A stretch of 8,405 bases of DNA. It comes from Christensenella sp. UBA5327. GTDB taxonomy: Bacteria; Bacillota; Clostridia; Christensenellales; Aristaeellaceae. Of the stretch, positions 6,084-8,405 are shown in pieces. The stretch lies in NCBI GenBank assembly GCA_002411105.1, contig DHQX01000045.1, positions 6,806 through 15,210 on the forward strand, given 5' to 3'. Numbering within the stretch: the first letter of the stretch is position 1; every line of letters starts with the position of its first letter. The translations under genes and the position numbers were made by a program. The notes below the pieces were generated by a model, which ran no database searches, was not told the origin of the DNA, and saw nothing but the letters and a program-made list of their open reading frames with translations.

Positions 6084-6342
6084 AGCGTGGGTAAGTATTC
6101 CCTTGGCATTCGCCAGTGCCTGGGTTCGCGCAAGCGTTCATGGACGAACCCGACATGTCTATCTTGGACAACCCTTCAACGCCCTGGACAAGAAAAGCGT
6201 GACTGATGTGCACAACCTGCTCCAGGTTCTTCGGGCGCAGGGAAAAACCGTTCTGCTCGCCAGCCGTAGCGCGACTGACATTGAGAAGACCTGCGATGTA
6301 GTGTATGGTATTGAGGAGGGGCGCATGGTGAAGCAGTCTTAG
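6084..6342 (+). pseudogene. ABC transporter ATPase, decayed C-terminal fragment
   Basis: Three short stretches in different frames align to consecutive parts of a BcrA-type ABC ATPase. From 6084: SVGKYSLGIRQCLG, the signature region (family form YSLGMxQRLG). From 6128: AQAFMDEPDMSILD, the helix and Walker B strand. From 6172: PFNALDKKSVTDVHNLLQVL and on to the end, GIEEGRMVKQS. One base is missing at about 6125-6126 (GGT-TC where GGTTTC is expected) and another at 6169-6171 (GACAACCC where GACGAACCC is expected), the second destroying the catalytic Glu codon. The switch-loop histidine is Arg in LLASRSATDIE (CGT for CAT). Walker A and the Q-loop are absent; a stop at 6075-6077 closes the first frame upstream, so the N-terminal half is deleted. 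It once would have energised an exporter, probably with the upstream permease remnant. Confidence 0.85.
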
Positions 6343-6349
6343 CTTAATG

Positions 6350-6406
6350 GGCGCTGCGGTCAGCCTGACCCGCAACGATGTGGACTATGTGGTCACAGAG
6401 TATGGC
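6350..6406 (+). pseudogene. Orphan fragment of acetyl-CoA hydrolase/CoA-transferase
   Basis: Nineteen codons read GAAVSLTRNDVDYVVTEYG, the hallmark of the C-terminal domain of the acetyl-CoA hydrolase/4-hydroxybutyrate CoA-transferase family, where SRNDVDYVVTEYG is followed by a conserved GIAxLRG stretch. Here the similarity stops right after EYG and the frame ends at a TAG (6425-6427). The similarity begins only 8 bases after the ABC ATPase stop, in a different frame, with no room for the rest of a gene of over 400 codons. It is a broken-off remnant, with no function expected. Confidence 0.7.
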
Positions 6407-6442
6407 CTGCAACCCGCATGTGACTAGAACTTCGCATCATTA

Positions 6443-6457
6443 CTTGACCGGGTCAAG
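6443..6457. promoter_or_regulatory. 15-base perfect palindrome upstream of the 601-residue gene
   Basis: CTTGACC-G-GGTCAAG, two 7-base arms around one base. It contains a TTGACC that could serve as a -35 box, though the nearest -10 (CATAAT, 6469-6474) is 19 bases away, which is long. It may be an operator for the downstream gene or a leftover from the decayed region. Role inferred. Confidence 0.4.
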
Positions 6458-6486
6458 CCAACATTGTGCATAATTTCTGCTGCGGC

Positions 6487-6515
6487 TTTTCAAACTAAGT
6501 TCTATCGTATATGAT
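6487..6515 (+). promoter_or_regulatory. Candidate promoter of the 601-residue gene
   Basis: TTTTCA (6487-6492) and TATGAT (6510-6515) are separated by 17 bases; four and five of six positions match consensus. Transcription would begin near 6522, about 60 bases before the start codon. Moderate evidence only, since the region is AT-rich. Confidence 0.4.
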
Positions 6516-6580
6516 GGAGTTAAGGTAAATTCTACTTCAAAAACGCCAAACTTAGCCACCATCAATATGAGGAATATGCC

Positions 6581-8386
6581 ATGATTGCCCCAATACCAAA
6601 GCAATTTAATGTGATTAGCAATTTCCAGCGGTTCATGAAAGACATGGACTGGCTAGTCAATGAGATGACAATTTGCATTGTTTACTCACAATGCTGGAGA
6701 TTTAGAGAAGAATCCGGTGATGCAGGACCAAAGTTCCAGAAGCTCTTTAACGCGGACCTTAGCACGCATAGTTCGAGCTTCTGGAAGGCCTACTATGCTG
6801 CAATAGAAGTAGAACCATCGAATTTTCTTCGATATTGTGTGCCAAATGTAGTTTGTAATATAGAAGCGACTATGAATCTGTTGAAGCATCTTCCAAACTC
6901 TGAGAAGATTACCAAAATTGTTGACGTGAATAGACGCCCAAACAGCAGAAGTTCATCTACACCTAGTAGCACGCATGAGTTGACGGATGCGCTCAACAGT
7001 TTTCCCCTGATTAACATTGCGGTAGAACTAGATGATGATACTGAAACTGCTGTTAAACGCTTAGCCTCACTGAATTTACAGCTAAACCAAAAACTAGCGA
7101 TTGCACTGGGGAATTACAAATACATCACATCGCTTTCTGACAGAAAACTTCAATACACTCATAGGGTCATCAATAAGGTAGACTCACTCTGCCTTCTGGA
7201 GGGCATGCTTGAGCATCGTGATGAGAATGATGTAGCTGTGGGGTGTGGTCTCTATTACGAAACCGTTGTGAGGAACTTGGGAGTTTTTAAACCTATAAAT
7301 AATGTGTTGGTCGCAAATGCTTCTCCTTACTTCGTAAGGAAATGGCTTGAGGATGATACACTAACGAATGTAAGTGTCACGTTTGCATATAAGGATGAAA
7401 CTATTGTTAAACTGTTTAACATTAGCGGGAGCGTGATGGGAAAAGCAAATGTTCAATTTGTTAGCATTGATGAGTTGAAGAGCCGAAGGTTCAGAAATAA
7501 CAACAGTAAGTTTTCATTATTTGTGTTTTATGAGCCAAAATGTAAGTATGCAAATACGAAACACATTTTTACTGACTGGCTTCAGCATAATGAACCAAGG
7601 GGGAAGATTATCCTTTTCTCTGGGACTCAAATGCTTGAAAATAAAGGCCTGTGCTATAGAGATAACAAAACTGTGTTTAATGCTGATGATGTATTTCTAC
7701 TTCCCCAGGGGTCAAATAATGATAGCACTCCTAAGCGCAAGGCTATTACTTTGTTTACTTATTCCTCGGAGGATAACTTCAGAAGCAAGTCCGATTTTCG
7801 TTTATGGGAATATAGGCTACGTAGAAACACATCTGTCAATGTAATAGAACTATTGCGAGAACATCGTGCTAAAGGGCTTTTGATTAAGTATGGGACTATA
7901 ACAAAAGAAAACTCATTACGTTCCGTATTATCTCATGAAAATAAACTTGCTAGGATTGCCAATAAATCGGCAGAATTCCAAGAAGTACCCGTGTTGTGCG
8001 AGTTTTCGCCAGAGTTGCCTATTTGGTATTCAAGAAAAGTTGTAAACGGGAAACTACTTGTAATTGCATGTTTCTATTACCCTTCTTCAATGAACCCCAA
8101 AGTGATTACCAGTAGAGGTAAAAGAATTGGAGCTACTAGGAAATCCGTGACCATTCAAAACTCAGAAAATGAGTTGATGAAATGGCTTACAAGAATATAT
8201 CCATACATTGTCTACAGTAGACGCTTTCATGAAGGCAAGACTTATGTGAATACTGAGAAAAGAGTGGATATCCGGCAAGAAGTAGGAAAGGTCTATGATG
8301 AGATACTACGAAAAAGGACCTTAAAAAATTCATCAAACAAAAACCTCGGAATAGAACCGATTTCTCTTAGAACTCTTTGGTACTGA
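6581..8386 (+). CDS. Large unrecognised protein, possibly a degenerate N6-methyltransferase-like fold
   Basis: I do not recognise this 601-residue protein. ATG 6581 has GAGG (6569-6572) 8 bases upstream. The gene is strikingly AT-rich, with AGA/AGG and A/T-ending codons unlike the left part of the window, so transfer from another genome is likely. There is no signal peptide or membrane segment; it should be cytoplasmic. Residues 1-110 look helical. A Ser/Thr/Pro/Asn-rich linker (about 117-131) follows, then a helical part to about 235. Residues 240-395 alternate strands and helices in an order that recalls type I N6-adenine methyltransferases: a strand NNVLVANASP (240-249), an ID pair (296-297), FSLFVFYEPK (311-320) where those enzymes have a strand ending NPPF/Y, RGKIILFSG (340-348), then DDVFLLPQGSNNDSTPKRKA (369-388), like their late LP-x-G segment. 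The glycine-rich SAM loop and NPPY are not present, so methyl transfer is doubtful. The C-terminal 200 residues are basic and of unknown fold. The methyltransferase relation is inference. Confidence 0.85.
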   Translation: MIAPIPKQFNVISNFQRFMKDMDWLVNEMTICIVYSQCWRFREESGDAGPKFQKLFNADLSTHSSSFWKAYYAAIEVEPSNFLRYCVPNVVCNIEATMNLLKHLPNSEKITKIVDVNRRPNSRSSSTPSSTHELTDALNSFPLINIAVELDDDTETAVKRLASLNLQLNQKLAIALGNYKYITSLSDRKLQYTHRVINKVDSLCLLEGMLEHRDENDVAVGCGLYYETVVRNLGVFKPINNVLVANASPYFVRKWLEDDTLTNVSVTFAYKDETIVKLFNISGSVMGKANVQFVSIDELKSRRFRNNNSKFSLFVFYEPKCKYANTKHIFTDWLQHNEPRGKIILFSGTQMLENKGLCYRDNKTVFNADDVFLLPQGSNNDSTPKRKAITLFTYSSEDNFRSKSDFRLWEYRLRRNTSVNVIELLREHRAKGLLIKYGTITKENSLRSVLSHENKLARIANKSAEFQEVPVLCEFSPELPIWYSRKVVNGKLLVIACFYYPSSMNPKVITSRGKRIGATRKSVTIQNSENELMKWLTRIYPYIVYSRRFHEGKTYVNTEKRVDIRQEVGKVYDEILRKRTLKNSSNKNLGIEPISLRTLWY

Positions 8387-8405
8387 CCTGCCCCCCGATC
8401 CTTGT
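8384..8405. mobile_element. Possible insertion-sequence terminus at the window edge
   Basis: The bases TGACCTGCCCCCCGATCC resemble the TGACCTGCCCC-type ends of some IS3-family elements, as far as I recall them. They start exactly at the stop codon of the 601-residue gene and are GC-rich after a long AT-rich stretch. Only 22 bases are visible; no transposase or partner repeat can be seen, so this is a weak call. Confidence 0.25.

Noticed and set aside
5968..6342. A real 124-residue protein beginning at TTG 5968
   Set aside because: Its first part is the frameshifted tail of the membrane-protein remnant and its last part the end of an ABC ATPase, with out-of-frame ATPase sequence between; it is an accidental fusion of relics.
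6567..6584. Five-codon leader peptide (MRNMP) overlapping the start of the 601-residue gene
   Set aside because: Too short to support. The GAGG that serves the main start lies inside it and nothing suggests it is translated.
7521..7844. 107-codon + strand frame inside the 601-residue gene
   Set aside because: Out-of-frame shadow of the longer gene, without an RBS of its own.
1..8405. CRISPR array, tRNA, rRNA or riboswitch
   Set aside because: Read by eye, I found no regularly spaced repeats, no tRNA cloverleaf and no conserved riboswitch core; the guaA leader is too short for a purine riboswitch.

Overview
The left two thirds of the window (1-5406) is GC-rich, tightly packed, all on the + strand, with strong AGGAGG-type ribosome binding sites. 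This is housekeeping chromosome of a Gram-positive, Clostridia-like bacterium; a GC-rich gut Firmicute is my best guess, inferred from RBS style, the short EF-Ts and gene content, not from a database match.

Region 1 (1-3141) is a translation/nucleotide cluster: the 3' end of rpsB (ribosomal protein S2), tsf (EF-Ts), pyrH (UMP kinase), a small unrecognised membrane-anchored protein, and dusB (tRNA-dihydrouridine synthase). rpsB-tsf-pyrH is the classic bacterial order, but frr, which usually follows pyrH, is absent. A large perfect inverted repeat sits between tsf and pyrH just ahead of the pyrH ribosome binding site.

Region 2 (3138-5406) is a purine unit: a near-consensus sigma-70/sigma-A promoter overlapping the dusB stop codon, a short palindrome in the leader, an adenine-type phosphoribosyltransferase, guaA (GMP synthetase), and a Rho-independent terminator. 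The two genes fit together as purine base salvage plus the last step of GMP synthesis.

Region 3 (5407-6427) is a gene graveyard. It has a frameshifted membrane-protein remnant (possibly an ABC permease) whose frameshift is explained exactly by an 8-bp tandem duplication, the C-terminal part of an ABC ATPase with two single-base deletions and a lost switch histidine, and an orphan piece carrying the C-terminal motif of the acetyl-CoA hydrolase/4-hydroxybutyrate CoA-transferase family.

Region 4 (6428-8405) differs sharply in composition. It holds a candidate promoter, a 15-base palindrome and one intact, visibly AT-rich gene for a 601-residue protein I do not recognise. The middle of that protein resembles the layout of N6-adenine DNA methyltransferases but without the usual SAM-binding and catalytic motifs. 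The gene stops at what may be the terminus of an insertion sequence running off the window. Regions 3 and 4 look like accessory DNA acquired downstream of guaA, a gene known as an integration target for genomic islands. The 601-residue protein is the best candidate here for something undescribed.
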